Below are positions 1 to 10,100 of a DNA stretch of 64,000 nt, one piece after another (the stretch's first letter is position 1; every line of letters starts with the position of its first letter). Below the pieces are notes generated by a model that was not told the DNA's origin, did not search any database, and saw nothing but the letters and a program-made list of their open reading frames with translations. Both the position numbers and the translations under genes were made by a program. The stretch lies in assembly GCA_026929865.2 (NCBI GenBank), contig CM049404.1:8029501-8093500 (forward strand). Direction: 5' to 3'. Origin of the DNA: Hyperoplus lanceolatus. Its lineage: Eukaryota > Chordata > Actinopteri > Uranoscopiformes > Ammodytidae.

Positions 1-2
1 GA

Positions 3-195
3 GAGGAGAAGATTGAGGAAGCGCTGGCCAACTCCCCGTACAGAGAGAGAGAGACGGAGAGAGGCAGGAGAACCAGCGGAGGAGGGAGGAAAGTGGAGGA
101 GGAAGAGAACGAGGGAGCGCTTAGAATCAACCTCAAACGAGTGTTCCAGGAGGAGGGGCTGCTGGGATACGACCCCAGCCTAGGCACCTGCACAG
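3..195 (+). CDS. dalrd3: dalrd3 exon, first in window (partial)
   Basis: Open from the window edge in the frame starting at base 3. It encodes a charged, arginine/glutamate-rich linker followed by [20 protein letters not shown], and stops at donor GTGAGG (196) in phase 1. The acceptor lies outside the window. The charged stretch fits a low-conservation linker of the protein. Confidence 0.75.
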
Positions 196-3100
196 GTGAG
201 GCCAGAAGGGATGTTAAAGGTCCACTATGTTACTTTGGGTGTGTCAGAAAAGTGAACATTTACTATCGTATAACTAAATAAACAAACTTTCCTCACAGGA
301 ATATTTGATCCTTGGAACACTGAAGCTAGAAAGTGACCTGAAAAGTTACTGTTTCTCTGTTGTTTACAGCAGTAGGGCCAACTGTTTTGTTTATAAAGAT
401 ATTCCTGTCTTACATTTGTCTCCAGGTGCTACAAAATATTTTTGTTTTGATTAATTATAAAATTAATTCAATACTAAGAATTACATGTAGTTCATGTTTT
501 GTATACGACTCGCAGGCTGCGCAAATGTAAACAAACCCCCCCCTCCCGAGAAACTGCAAAGTGCCCCATTTTTGTTTGAGGTGAATGGCTATGTTGTACG
601 CTGTGATCGTGCCGTGCTGCTTTATTCTGTGATTTTGCATTTTTGGTCAATAAGGCAGGTTATGTGAAAAGCACTTCGGTTCCACACCGAACAAATTTGA
701 ATGTTTCAATGAAGTGGTTATGTAAATGTATAACATAGCTTATTTCCCTGCTAATACTTTTCGGGTTGTAAGAGTAGACGATCCCCCTCATTTTGAATCA
801 TCAAAAAAAGCAGAGTCGTCTTACTCTATGCTCCACCCTATGATTGCTCCCTGCTGATTTTTCAAAAGGAAAAGCTAAATAATTGTAACTTCCTCCAAGA
901 TGTGTCCCTTTCCATTTGGTCTGTTATGGTTTTACAAATGGAGCCATGTGGAGTTTGGGTTTCATGTGCTGAGGTTTCAAGATATCTGTTTCTGCTGCCT
1001 GTCCCAAACAGTAGAGCCTGTGGTATGTTTTTATTCTGTGAAGCACTTTGGGTTGTCCTGGCTGTGTACTGTAATGAAAAGTGCTACATAAATAAAGTCT
1101 GACTGATTGATTGATTGATAGATAGTGGCCTAAGGGCAAATATCTATTTACTTATGTGCTGAGCTAGGTTAGTTGTTTCCCCCAGTTACTAGTCTTTATG
1201 TTAAGCTAACTGTCTGCTAGCTCCATCTCCACACTGCCCTTGTCAACAAACAAACCGTTTTCCTTTTAAAGTTTGAACCCTGCATTGTATGTTTCCATCC
1301 ATGTTACTAGCTAGCCCTCTTCTTCTTTTCCTTTGTTGGTGCATTGCTCTGTATCTTGAAGCATTACCGCCACCTATAGATCAGTGAGAAACCACTGGCT
1401 GCTGGACAGTTTATGACATCATCCTCATGCATCTTTGTTACGCATGGATGTGATGACAACTTGCATAGTGCTACTAAAGGTCAAACACAGGGTACCTTTA
1501 ACAAAGAGTGGTATCACCTTACTTTCTGTGAGGAATATGTGTATTTCCCAAAATGCTGATCTATTCATTTAACAATAGATATGTTCTTTAACTGTTGTTT
1601 CATATGTTTCAGTACACAGAGACAGTATTTCCCATCTGGCACAACTGGACAGAACCACAGCTGACTGCACAGTGAGACGCACACACACACACACGCATGC
1701 GCACACACACGCAGTATACAAACACTCAGACTTTCTGTAACAAAGTATTGATTTCTATATCCTTGCTGCCTCTTTCATAGGTAGCTATGGCAACAGCGCT
1801 ACATGTGACTTCCTGCCAGGATGAGTTCCGCCAGCAGCAGATAGCAGTACTGTGGAGAGCCAGTGGAGCCACGCACACACAGGTAACCACACACACACAC
1901 ACACACACAGTCTTCACACATGTATTGCATTGTGTTCCTATTTTAACCAGCTCTGCTCTCTCCTGCCTGCAGAGACATCTGGTGTGTGGGCCTGTCAAGA
2001 CTCCCGGTTGTCATCTCACTGCTGCACAGTACCTGCAGTAAGACGCCCCACCTTCTCTCTTTACACTTATGTCATTCTCACTATTTCTGTCTGTCTTCTC
2101 TCTCTCCCTCTCTCTCCCTCCCCCCTCCTTCTTTCCTCCTGCTCTTGCCCCTCCCAGCGCTCCACCAGACAGATGTTTATAATCTCAGACAACCTTGCTA
2201 GTACACAACTCTGCACCGTTAAAATCGCAGCCTTAATTAGACCAAATTAAAACACCACTTGTGGGCGTTGATGGCGCTCCTCTTCGTCTCTGTGTAGTGT
2301 AGTATATTTTAAGCCCAGCTGTCTGTGTGAACAAGGCTTCTATTGTTTCCTCCTCTCCTCCAGGCTGAGAAGAGGTCAGATGAAGGAGGCCTCAGAGATG
2401 AAGTATGGAGATCAAGTAGAAGGTGTGTGTGTTGTTTTATTATATGCCACTTACGGCACTTTTGTAAAGTCGATATATTGGACATGTTAAAATAATACAA
2501 TCACAAGTAAAACTTATAAGCAATAAAAAGCAAACAAGATTCTCAGACAGCAACAAATAAGCAACTCAAAAAATATTGTTCATGTTCAAAACGCGGGCTA
2601 TAGTCTGGGGCAGGAGGCTTTAGGTTTCTGGGTTGTCCGTCTGACTCAAGGATCAACATTTTGGAGGTCAAAGGTCAAGGTCACTGACCTCAAATCTTTT
2701 ATGTATATTTCAAGAATGCCTTGTGGGATTTTTTGTCAAATTTAGCACTATCTTACACTTGGAGTCGAAGGTGAACTGATTATATTTTAGAGGTCAACTT
2801 TACATATTGTGTGGTTGCAGTAACTATATTGTAGCTTTGTAGGAGCTTAACATCCTTGAAAGCATTTCATACCACCACTGTAATTTCACTGTTCAGTTGT
2901 ATGCCTTGCGGAGGCAGCTACCAGGCGGTAGTTCTACTTTTTAGTTTAACATTAATCATAGATAATACAATTTTAATTTACAGACATTAGTGTCCATGAT
3001 ATTCAACTCGGTCGGCTTAAACAAATCAACCCTTTTGGACCAAACAAGAACAAAATAATAGGAACAGTTGGACCAAATCCACTCAATATTTTGTATAATA

Positions 3101-6100
3101 TTAAGAGTTATGAAAATTACTTAACTGCTATTTATGAACTACAGATAAAGTGACTTAACTGGAGTGAAATACCTGTCTCCTCTTGTAGGTCAGACGTGGG
3201 ATGACATCATCAGGGTCATGACCTCGGCCACTGTCAGGTTTGAGCTGCTGTCTACGGTCCACACCAGTCCTGTGAGTCCTCATTACACCTGAATGTGTCA
3301 TGATGTGTTGTTTGTGTATTTTGTCCCAAAGGAGCGTACTGATTCATTAGAACTGACTCTGTTTGATGGTCAGTCACAAACACCTCCTTGTCAACGTAGA
3401 CAAGGCAAGTTTATTTATAGAGCACAATTCAGACACAAGGCCATTCAATGTGGAAAGTGATGACAGTTTCCTCCTTGGGTGTGATTGGTGGAGTCAGAAT
3501 GATTGACAGCTGTCTGTTTTCAGGTGACACTGGACGTCCAGAGGGAAGGAGGCGTGTCCACCAAAGGGCCCAGAGGAGGAGTGTTTGTGATGTATAACTG
3601 TGCCAGACTGCACACACTGTTTGACAGCTACGAGAGAGGGGTGGAGAAGGGTGAGAGACGAGCGTTTCATTTGTCCCATCAATAACGTTACAAATGTCCA
3701 ATAACTCAAACTGCTGTGGCTGGGCAGATTCCCCCTTAATCTCAGAATGCTTGGCCATTTTTCAAAGTGCAGTGACCTGTTTAATTCATGGTCTTGGCCC
3801 GCGACACGTTTTGATCTGGCCCGCGAATCAATTCGGCCGATTTGAATCAATTCTGAAAAAAAAAAAAAAAAAAAATGATTTTTTTTTTTTTTTTTTTTTT
3901 TAATGGAGTCTGTGTCATATCCGCACGTCGCATACACTCCCAACTGTTAGGAAACTTACGTGGCTTACAGCTAGGAATGTCTGCTGAAAGGTCCACAGCT
4001 CAGGATTTTAAGCCATGAATTGATGAACTTGCATCTAAGAAGAGCTGCTCACTCCAGCCGCTAGGGGGTAGCCAAAATAAAAAAAAGCAGATTTTAGCAA
4101 CGTGGTAAATGGCAATCTTGCTTCACCGCTATTAATGTTTCCTCCAGTGCTTTATGGCAAAGTAAAAACCAAAAAAAAAAAAAAAAAATAAAAAAATATA
4201 TATTTTTAAGTGCTGAACAATTAATGTACTAGCCAGCACGGTGTGTCTGCGGCTCTGCGTGCGCGAAACGAGCAGGAGCATGCTAGTGTAGGCCTACAAG
4301 ATTTATTTTCTAATTTTCCATGCTGCTTTATTTTTATGTTTTAAATTGGGAAAAACTTATTCCAAAACAACCAATATTGTATTTAAAAATAAATCAAAAC
4401 AGTGTATTTTGTACTGTCTGCATGTTTGCACAAAATGTGTCCCTGTACATATAGTAAACAAAATTGGAAAAAAGTGCCTGTAGTATTTGTGTATTCAAAC
4501 AAGGAATACACAAATACTACATTATTAGTGCGTATTGGCATCTTTGAGCAAAATACCCCCAAAATTTTTGCTGCGGCGCCCCACGCCGCACCTCTTATTC
4601 CCATGGCCAGCAGCAACCTTTACTAATACATTTCCTGGAGGGTACAGAGATCCCTTTTGATCCGTGATAATGTAGGTTACATATGTAGGCTGAATGATAA
4701 AGCATATTACTGAAAAATAAAACTATAGATTTGGAGTTGACATATGTACGTTATTTTGCCATTATTTTACTGGCCCGGCCCACTTGAGATCAGAGAGGCT
4801 GTATGTGGCCCTCGAACCAAAATGAGTTTGACACCCCTGGTCTAAATGAAATTACTGTTATTTTACTAAGAGTGGCAACTATTTGTGTTTGAGACAGAAA
4901 TTGTTGATCATAAGTAGATGTTACCAGGCTGTTTGTTGGGATTTACACATGCCTTGTATTTACATTGTGGAGATGTTTGCAAAATCTGAATGTTTAAAGG
5001 GAAAACTTCAGCTTTGACGGGCAAGATTTGGCCTACAACCTGCCATATGCCATTGGTTCTGCAACCAGTCTAGATCTGTGGATGCTATGTTTATAGTGTT
5101 TCTGACTGTTTATCTGCAGGTCTATACCCAGAAATCCCCGAAGGCTCCAAGCTCGACTTCTCTGCTCTGAAAGAAGAGGTACCACTCTACTCTCTCTAGT
5201 CTGTTCTGTAACTCCATTCATTCCTTTAGATTCCCTTTGCTTCTATTTTCTTTATGTCAGCCTACAAACTGTGCACTTCATAAATCCTCAGTGTTCATCC
5301 CTCCACGCTGTCTGTGTGTTTTTTGACTGACAGGGCGAGTGGCTTCTCCTGTTCAATTACCTCATTCCGTTCTCCGAGCTGCTGGACCAATCAGGACAGG
5401 CGTTGGACTGTGAAGGGGGAGGAGCCAGAGTCAACATCAGGACTGAACAGGTCAGGGCGACTGAGATAAAATGATTTTTGCCATCAATTGGCAACTTCTT
5501 AACGTGTATTAAATTAAAGGTCTACTGATGAAATATGTATCTAACTTGTTACACGTCTGTGTTCCTCAGATCTGTAAATTCCTAGTGTCGCTCAGTAAAG
5601 ACTTCAGCTCGTACTACAACAGAGTCCACGTGCTGGGGGTGAGGATTTTTACTTATTTATTATTTACTACATCATTCATACATGCTTATAAATTAAGTAG
5701 CCTTGTATAAATGTACTAATTTATTCACTGAAAGGGAATTCTAAGCTCAGGAGATTTAGTCTACTACAGCAAGTCTTTGTTTTTGGACAAATGGCTGTAA
5801 ATATATATAGATTTAAGTGTTTGTATGTGTGTGTGTTCCCTCCTGTTGTGCGCCATATGGAGATTAGTGTGTTAATAGCCCATTGCCCCGTCTGGTGACT
5901 TGTTGTCACTAACAGAATGTCATTACCGATTAAGAAAAGAAGAGGAAACATCAGTTCAGCATTAGGCCTGGGACACACATCCTGCGTCTACCTCTGGAGC
6001 GCATCTCAGAAGCCCTGTTCTTTCACATAGAGTGTTCAATTACCATTCATATGAAGTTGTTTCATGCCATTTTATGATGCATATGATTTAATTTGCCTTT

Positions 6101-7195
6101 TTTTGTGTGAAGAGTCTTGTGTTCAGATTTAACACAACACATTGCATCTATTTATTAACAATATTTATGAATTTAGGCTATATTTTGCTGCTCCAACTCA
6201 AATTCAGCCCAGCCAGGCGATAGTTAAGTGTCAGTTTTGTTTTCATCTCCGTGGTATACAGCCGTTTTGACCAGCGGCTCCCGACAGCGGGAGTCAGTCT
6301 GCGTTCCAGTTGTACTGGGAAGTCGGATTTGTGGTGCCAGTGATAACTGAACTAAATAATAAAATAAAGCTATCTTCTCCTTCCTATATCTGTCTATCTG
6401 TATCCCTCCACTGCACACTCAGTCACTACTATCCATGCTAAAAGGAAGCAGGATTATAACCCCATTTAGCACATTATTATTAAATATTTTATATTATTTA
6501 TTTATTTATTTTCTCCCCCATCTAATTTTGACGATTTTTAGAAAAATGTGTTGGTCTGTAAGCGCCAAGGGATCATGTTTAAATAAAACCTGTGAACCGT
6601 AACTTTTAAATGTATTTTATTTCATGTTTCTATGTGCTACACAGGCTTAGATATGAAGGTTTTGGTAGACTTGACAATTCGTACAATTTTTTCAGAAAAC
6701 CCTCAGGCATTAAGGACATGCATCCTAGATTGCCATAGTCATCAATGGGTTAAATGCCGGTGTGCAGCTTTTGTTAATTGTGGCGATTTTCCTCTTCATT
6801 GAATTGATCAACTGGCTACATTGTGTTGGGCTGCTATAATGTCATCATAGTTGCGTAGCTGCCGCCATCAGCGCCGTTCAACTACTCGGACCCATAGACT
6901 GTACTCTTAATGCAGCTATTGGCGTCTGGCACAAACACTGTCTACCAAGTAGCTAATAGTGCAAGCCAGATCTAGGTTTACCGTACTGTCCTAACCAACT
7001 GTATCATTCCCTTTTATATTCCCTCTTTTATAACACTCACACACTCTTCCAATTTATTTCTTCCTGTCTTTCCAGGAGCCGTTGCCCCATCTCTTCAACC
7101 AGATGTTTTGTCGTCTGTATCTGTTGAGAGCGCTGAGAGAGCTCTACCACAGTGCTCTGGACACCCTCAACCTCCCCCCCATCAGGCAACTATAG
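3..7195 (+). CDS. dalrd3: dalrd3, 3' part of gene (last 11 coding exons, 5' end outside window)
   Basis: DALRD3 carries a DALR-type anticodon-binding domain like that of arginyl-tRNA synthetase. In vertebrates it partners METTL2 to place 3-methylcytidine in arginine tRNAs (family knowledge). Exons read here: 3-195, 1613-1671, 1781-1882, 1973-2037, 2364-2422, 3189-3271, 3524-3650, 5120-5178, 5334-5450, 5570-5638 and 7076-7195. All introns are GT-AG, the phases join without conflict, and the total is 1053 nt (350 residues plus TAG). Recognisable blocks include [70 protein letters not shown] and [18 protein letters not shown], which match the C-terminal half of DALRD3 as I remember it. The mammalian protein is about 540 residues, so roughly 190 N-terminal residues lie to the left. 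The SSYYNRVH block is the core of the DALR helical bundle. No break is seen. Confidence 0.93.
196..1612 (+). other. dalrd3 intron with nested old repeats; possible TTAA MITE
   Basis: TTAAAGGTCCACTATG at 214 and the inverted end GGGTACCTTTAA at 1490-1501 could be the termini of an old TTAA-flanked MITE that later took insertions. Inside lie a LINE-like tail (1030-1125) and a fragment of a common fish repeat in minus orientation (about 1160-1320; TTATGTTAAGCTAACTG is its signature). I saw no hairpin resembling the miR-191/miR-425 pair known from a mammalian DALRD3 intron. Confidence 0.4.
1030..1125 (+). repeat. 3' tail of a fish non-LTR retrotransposon
   Basis: The stretch has the GCACTTTGGGTTGTCCTGG and GTGCTACATAAATAAAG pattern common at the 3' ends of fish LINEs and their relatives, followed by a short TGATTGAT tail repeat. 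It is heavily 5' truncated. Confidence 0.55.
1613..1671 (+). CDS. dalrd3: dalrd3 exon
   Basis: Acceptor TTTCAG at 1607-1612 and donor GTGAGA at 1672. It reads [20 protein letters not shown], entering in phase 1 and leaving in phase 0. Sequence conservation is weak. The call rests on frame and splice agreement with its neighbours. Confidence 0.75.
1781..1882 (+). CDS. dalrd3: dalrd3 exon
   Basis: Acceptor TTTCATAG and donor GTAACC. It encodes 34 codons, including [20 protein letters not shown], which corresponds to the conserved VVSCEEEFQQQ-like block of the mammalian protein. Phase 0 on both sides. Confidence 0.88.
1973..2037 (+). CDS. dalrd3: dalrd3 exon
   Basis: Acceptor CTGCCTGCAG and donor GTAAGA. 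It encodes [21 protein letters not shown], the strongly conserved CGPVK block, and leaves in phase 2. Confidence 0.88.
2364..2422 (+). CDS. dalrd3: dalrd3 exon
   Basis: Acceptor CTCCTCCAG and donor GTGTGT, so the donor is weaker than average. It reads [20 protein letters not shown], equivalent to the LRRSQV...HGEEVQG block in mammals. The frame joins phase 2 to phase 1. Confidence 0.87.
2600..2945 (+). repeat. Interspersed repeat with AGGTCA half-site cluster (dalrd3 intron)
   Basis: AGGTCA occurs at 2665-2670, 2672-2677 and 2678-2683, with TGACCT at 2685-2690. The GGAGGTCAAAGGTCAAGGTC phrase and the GCGGAGGC end resemble a dispersed fish repeat I recognise only loosely. The whole lies in a dalrd3 intron (2423-3188). 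The half sites form DR1, DR0 and IR1 arrangements. Confidence 0.45.
3189..3271 (+). CDS. dalrd3: dalrd3 exon
   Basis: Acceptor CCTCTTGTAG and donor GTGAGT. It encodes [20 protein letters not shown] followed by LSTVHTSP, highly similar to the mammalian block. Enters in phase 1 and leaves in phase 0. Confidence 0.92.
3400..3452 (-). repeat. Short fish LINE/SINE tail, minus orientation
   Basis: AAGGCAAGTTTATTTATAGA followed by GCACAATTCAGACACAAGGC is the reverse complement of the widespread fish tail ending in a GCACTTTGAATTG...ATAAATAAA pattern. Only about 50 bp remains. Confidence 0.5.
3524..3650 (+). CDS. dalrd3: dalrd3 exon
   Basis: Acceptor CTGTTTTCAG and donor GTGAGA. It encodes the STKG...FVMYNCARL motif, the best conserved stretch of the family, followed by a [12 protein letters not shown] helix. 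Leaves in phase 1. Confidence 0.94.
3857..3901. repeat. Poly(A)-TG-poly(T) inverted pair
   Basis: About 20 A residues are followed by TG and about 24 further bases that are nearly all T. It is a self-complementary homopolymer pair able to form a hairpin, inside the hAT remnant. Tract lengths in an assembly may be imprecise. Confidence 0.8.
4480..4520. repeat. Perfect 17-bp inverted repeat, 7-nt loop
   Basis: GTAGTATTTGTGTATTC (4480-4496), loop AAACAAG, then the exact reverse complement (4504-4520). It lies within the hAT remnant and may be a structural part of that family. Confidence 0.9.
5120..5178 (+). CDS. dalrd3: dalrd3 exon
   Basis: Acceptor TTATCTGCAG and donor GTACCA. It encodes [19 protein letters not shown], equivalent to the LYP..PPVSSLDFSLL block. 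The intron before it is enlarged by the hAT remnant. Confidence 0.92.
5334..5450 (+). CDS. dalrd3: dalrd3 exon, start of DALR domain
   Basis: Acceptor CTGACAG and donor GTCAGG. It has 39 codons with [20 protein letters not shown], the first helices of the DALR anticodon-binding domain, then an acidic glycine-rich loop. Phase 0 on both sides. Confidence 0.93.
5570..5638 (+). CDS. dalrd3: dalrd3 exon, DALR domain core
   Basis: Acceptor GTTCCTCAG and donor GTGAGG. It encodes [20 protein letters not shown] plus VLG. The SSYYNRVH string is the hallmark of DALR domains in arginyl-tRNA synthetases and DALRD3. Confidence 0.95.
5639..7075 (+). other. dalrd3 last intron, mostly unique AT-rich DNA
   Basis: AT-rich sequence without coding potential. 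A stretch near 6285-6345 (GCGTTCCAGTTGTACTGGGA then AGTCGGATTT) resembles the end of a fish DNA transposon, but its partner end was not found. Nothing else stands out. Confidence 0.4.
7076..7195 (+). CDS. dalrd3: dalrd3 terminal coding exon
   Basis: Acceptor CTGTCTTTCCAG, 39 codons, then TAG at 7193-7195. It encodes the last helices of the DALR domain ([19 protein letters not shown]) and ends LPPIRQL, close to the mammalian LPPLSHI end. A possible poly(A) signal AATAAA lies at 7867-7872, inside a repeat, so the 3' end is uncertain. Confidence 0.95.
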   Translation, partial: EPLPHLFNQMFCRLYLLRALRELYHSALDTLNLPPIRQL

Positions 7196-10100
7196 CCACA
7201 CAACTCACTATCCCATAATTCACCACTGGCCCCACACGTCTCACACACAAACTCACCAGTGTTGAGCAAATTGCGGCCTCATCACGCGCACACATTTCGT
7301 TTAGCAAAGATCATGCGTCCGCCTCAGACACGGTGTCACCTTTACCTCGTTTTGGCAAAGTCACAGTACAGTCCGAGGCTGTCACCATAAACTATGAGAT
7401 GTTGTCTGACCTGCTCACTGTGTAGCTTGAGCTTCCACTGCTCATTGTCAGAAATGACTGTAGCCACAAATATTTCCCCTTGAATTATGTGATCTGACAT
7501 CAGCCTATTTGTTTTTGTTTTCCAATTGAGGAGAAGGTTGATAGGTATGTAACGTCTGTAAAGTCAATATGAAGCTACCGCAAGCAGCCAGTTAGCTTAG
7601 CTTAGCATAAAGAATGGAAGCAGGGGGAAAGAGCTAGCCTAGCTCTGTCCAAAGATAAAATCTCCCCACCAGCTCCTCTAAAGCTCACTCATTAACTTGT
7701 TATATCTTGTAATATGTACATGTGTAAAACATGGTTTAAGAAAGGTTATGTGCCAGATTTCTGTACTGGGACCAGTTGGGTAGTGAGTCCAGGAAACATG
7801 GAATTGTCGTTTTCACACTTTGATTTTTGCCTAAACAAGAAACAATGTGCCAATAAGTAAGCTTTAAATAAATTCTACCCTTTATACAGTACATTTATAT
7901 TGACCTTATGACATACAACACCAAACCAGTAGTCAATACATCCCAATTACACTATTATAAGATATGTCAAACATTCTAAATTGCCCTATATGTGTATTTC
8001 ACAATGCACACTTAATGTCGCTTTTTGAAACACATACACACGTCTAAAAGTTCTTTTTTTCATGTATGTTACCCACCTTGTATTTATCAATGCCACACAT
8101 ATATTTATTGTCAGATTAAAAAAAGAGATGTGTACAGAATATATATATATATATTCTGCCTAATATGGGTCTTAATTGCTGTGTTCATATTTGTATTATT
8201 ATTGAGAGCCAAGTTATCAAATATCTGCTTGACAAATCACCAACGTTCCGTATAAAACATGTACCATGTGTTACAGGTGTTCATAAGTTATTAACAAAGA
8301 AAACAATAGACATACATTAGCAGCATTTAGGGCATGGTGCCATAACGTTAGGAAATGCATGAAATGGCATGAAAATAATATATATGAAGAGTTTTATGCC
8401 AAATATGTTATTTATAAAACTTTTTTGCTAGGGTAAAATAATGACCTTAACTTGATCCTTGAGTATCTCTGAAATGTGAAATGTGTTTCCATTGCAGTTA
8501 CCTGCTGTCTGTCAAAATGTGCCATAGCTCGTCTTAACTTTCTGCTACACATTATTCTGTAATGTTTTTTTTTAATGACTTTCTCAATGTTGCAACAAAA
8601 CACACGGTTATCAATTTTCTTGATGACTCATTTTTAGCTGCATGAAATGTTATCGGATCCAAATGTTGCTCGTTCCTGGATGGTCTACTTTGTAATCCAC
8701 TTCTTCTTCTTTTTTACATTTTTTTTGCCTTTTATTTACAATAGAAAAGGGAACAGTATGTTAATTCTATGCTAAGTTGTTTACAGTCTTGCTGTAATGA
8801 CCACAGTATTAATGCAGGAGAGATGCAGAATAAGGGACTTTGATTATTTTTCTTTTCACTGTTTCTGTAAACTGATGTACTATGGATACGATAGGTTAAC
8901 TGTAGCCATCAGTCTGTTTCTCTTGCTGCCATGTTCTCACACCTCTGACCCTTTTCTGCCACTTTCTCAGTCTTTTCTCCCTCCTCTTTGGGCGTCCTAA
9001 CTCCCATTATATTACTCCCATTGTATTATAAACTCACAAGCTATCCTGTCTTAAATTTAGTGCCCCCTGTTTGTGGAAGTTGAAAACCAACCAAAAAATG
9101 CTTTAGAAAAACAAGGAAACCGTAACTTATGTTTAAAAAGTAATTTATTTGTTATCCTTCCTATTGGTTTCAATAGTACAAATTATTCTAATTCTGAAAA
9201 CAAAAAAAACAGGAGTTTAACTTCACAGGACTTCCCTTCCTAATCCTGAACAATCTCTACACACATCTCTGACCCCTTTAAGTGTAGTCTTCCATGTGAA
9301 TGTAACTGATACTGTCAACTCCTCTCCTGCACACATCTGTTTGCCCACAGTTTCTGTGTCTTTCCTGTCTGCAGAATTAAAATAACCATGACAGACTCTC
9401 TCTGGCTGTGTGCGTTTGTCTCTGGCTTCGAAAGATTGTACATACACACCTATTATTCTATATAACAATCCCCTCATGTTGCCCCCTTAGGCCACATAGA
9501 TCCAGATAGTATTCCAGTCTCACTGCATGGAGGTACTGTATATATGCTGTTAACAGTGATCCATCACCACGGATACAACAACCGTAATGTGACGCATCAT
9601 TCGTCTTTGGCGTTTTCCCTCTGTACACGTTCCTTCTACACGCTTGGGTTCCTCAGTTGCTGTGTTTCTCCGCTCTGTTCTGCTCAGCATCGTCATTTCC
9701 CCACCTCTGGACCGCATTTATAAAAATGTGATTCATGTCTGATGGCTGTAATGCTATTTGAAACATTTTGCTTCTTGAAAACGTGAGTTGAATTTCAAAT
9801 TCGGAGTGTGCTACGTGGCATTTTCAGCTCACAGGCTGAAATATTTCATTGCTATGAATGTGGAAATTTGATTTGCTCTTATTAAATGGTTATACAGTGC
9901 ACTTGAGGATAAAGTAAGAGACCTTTAGGAAATTTTACAAAAGAGGCTCGCTGCTTTCTTTCAAAATATTGTACATCAGTAACTCTCCGTGTCCACATAA
10001 ACCTGTGTGTGCTGTATATCACAAATACCGCAATGAAACCATTTAATCCTGTTTTTTTGTGAGTATACCAGTACAAAAACATTTGTACGTTCTGCTGCAT

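Larger units (their letters stand above)
3785..4839 (-). mobile_element. hAT-type DNA transposon remnant (non-autonomous) in dalrd3 intron
   Basis: The right end (about 4770-4839) reads GGCCCACTTGAGATCAGAGA and finishes GAGTTTGACACCCCTG, the inverted form of the CAGGGGTGTCAAACTCATTT terminus of a common fish hAT group. The left part (3797-3845) has the paired GGCCCGCGACACGTTTTGAT signature of the other end, but its last bases have decayed, so the left border is approximate. No transposase is encoded. It contains a poly(A)/poly(T) inverted pair (about 3857-3901), a perfect 17-bp hairpin (4480-4520) and AT-rich filler. The host intron runs 3651-5119. Confidence 0.65.

Noticed and set aside
196-7075. 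Expected intronic miR-191/miR-425 as in mammalian DALRD3
   Set aside because: No matching mature sequences or hairpins seen in the introns present. The mammalian host intron may correspond to one left of the window.
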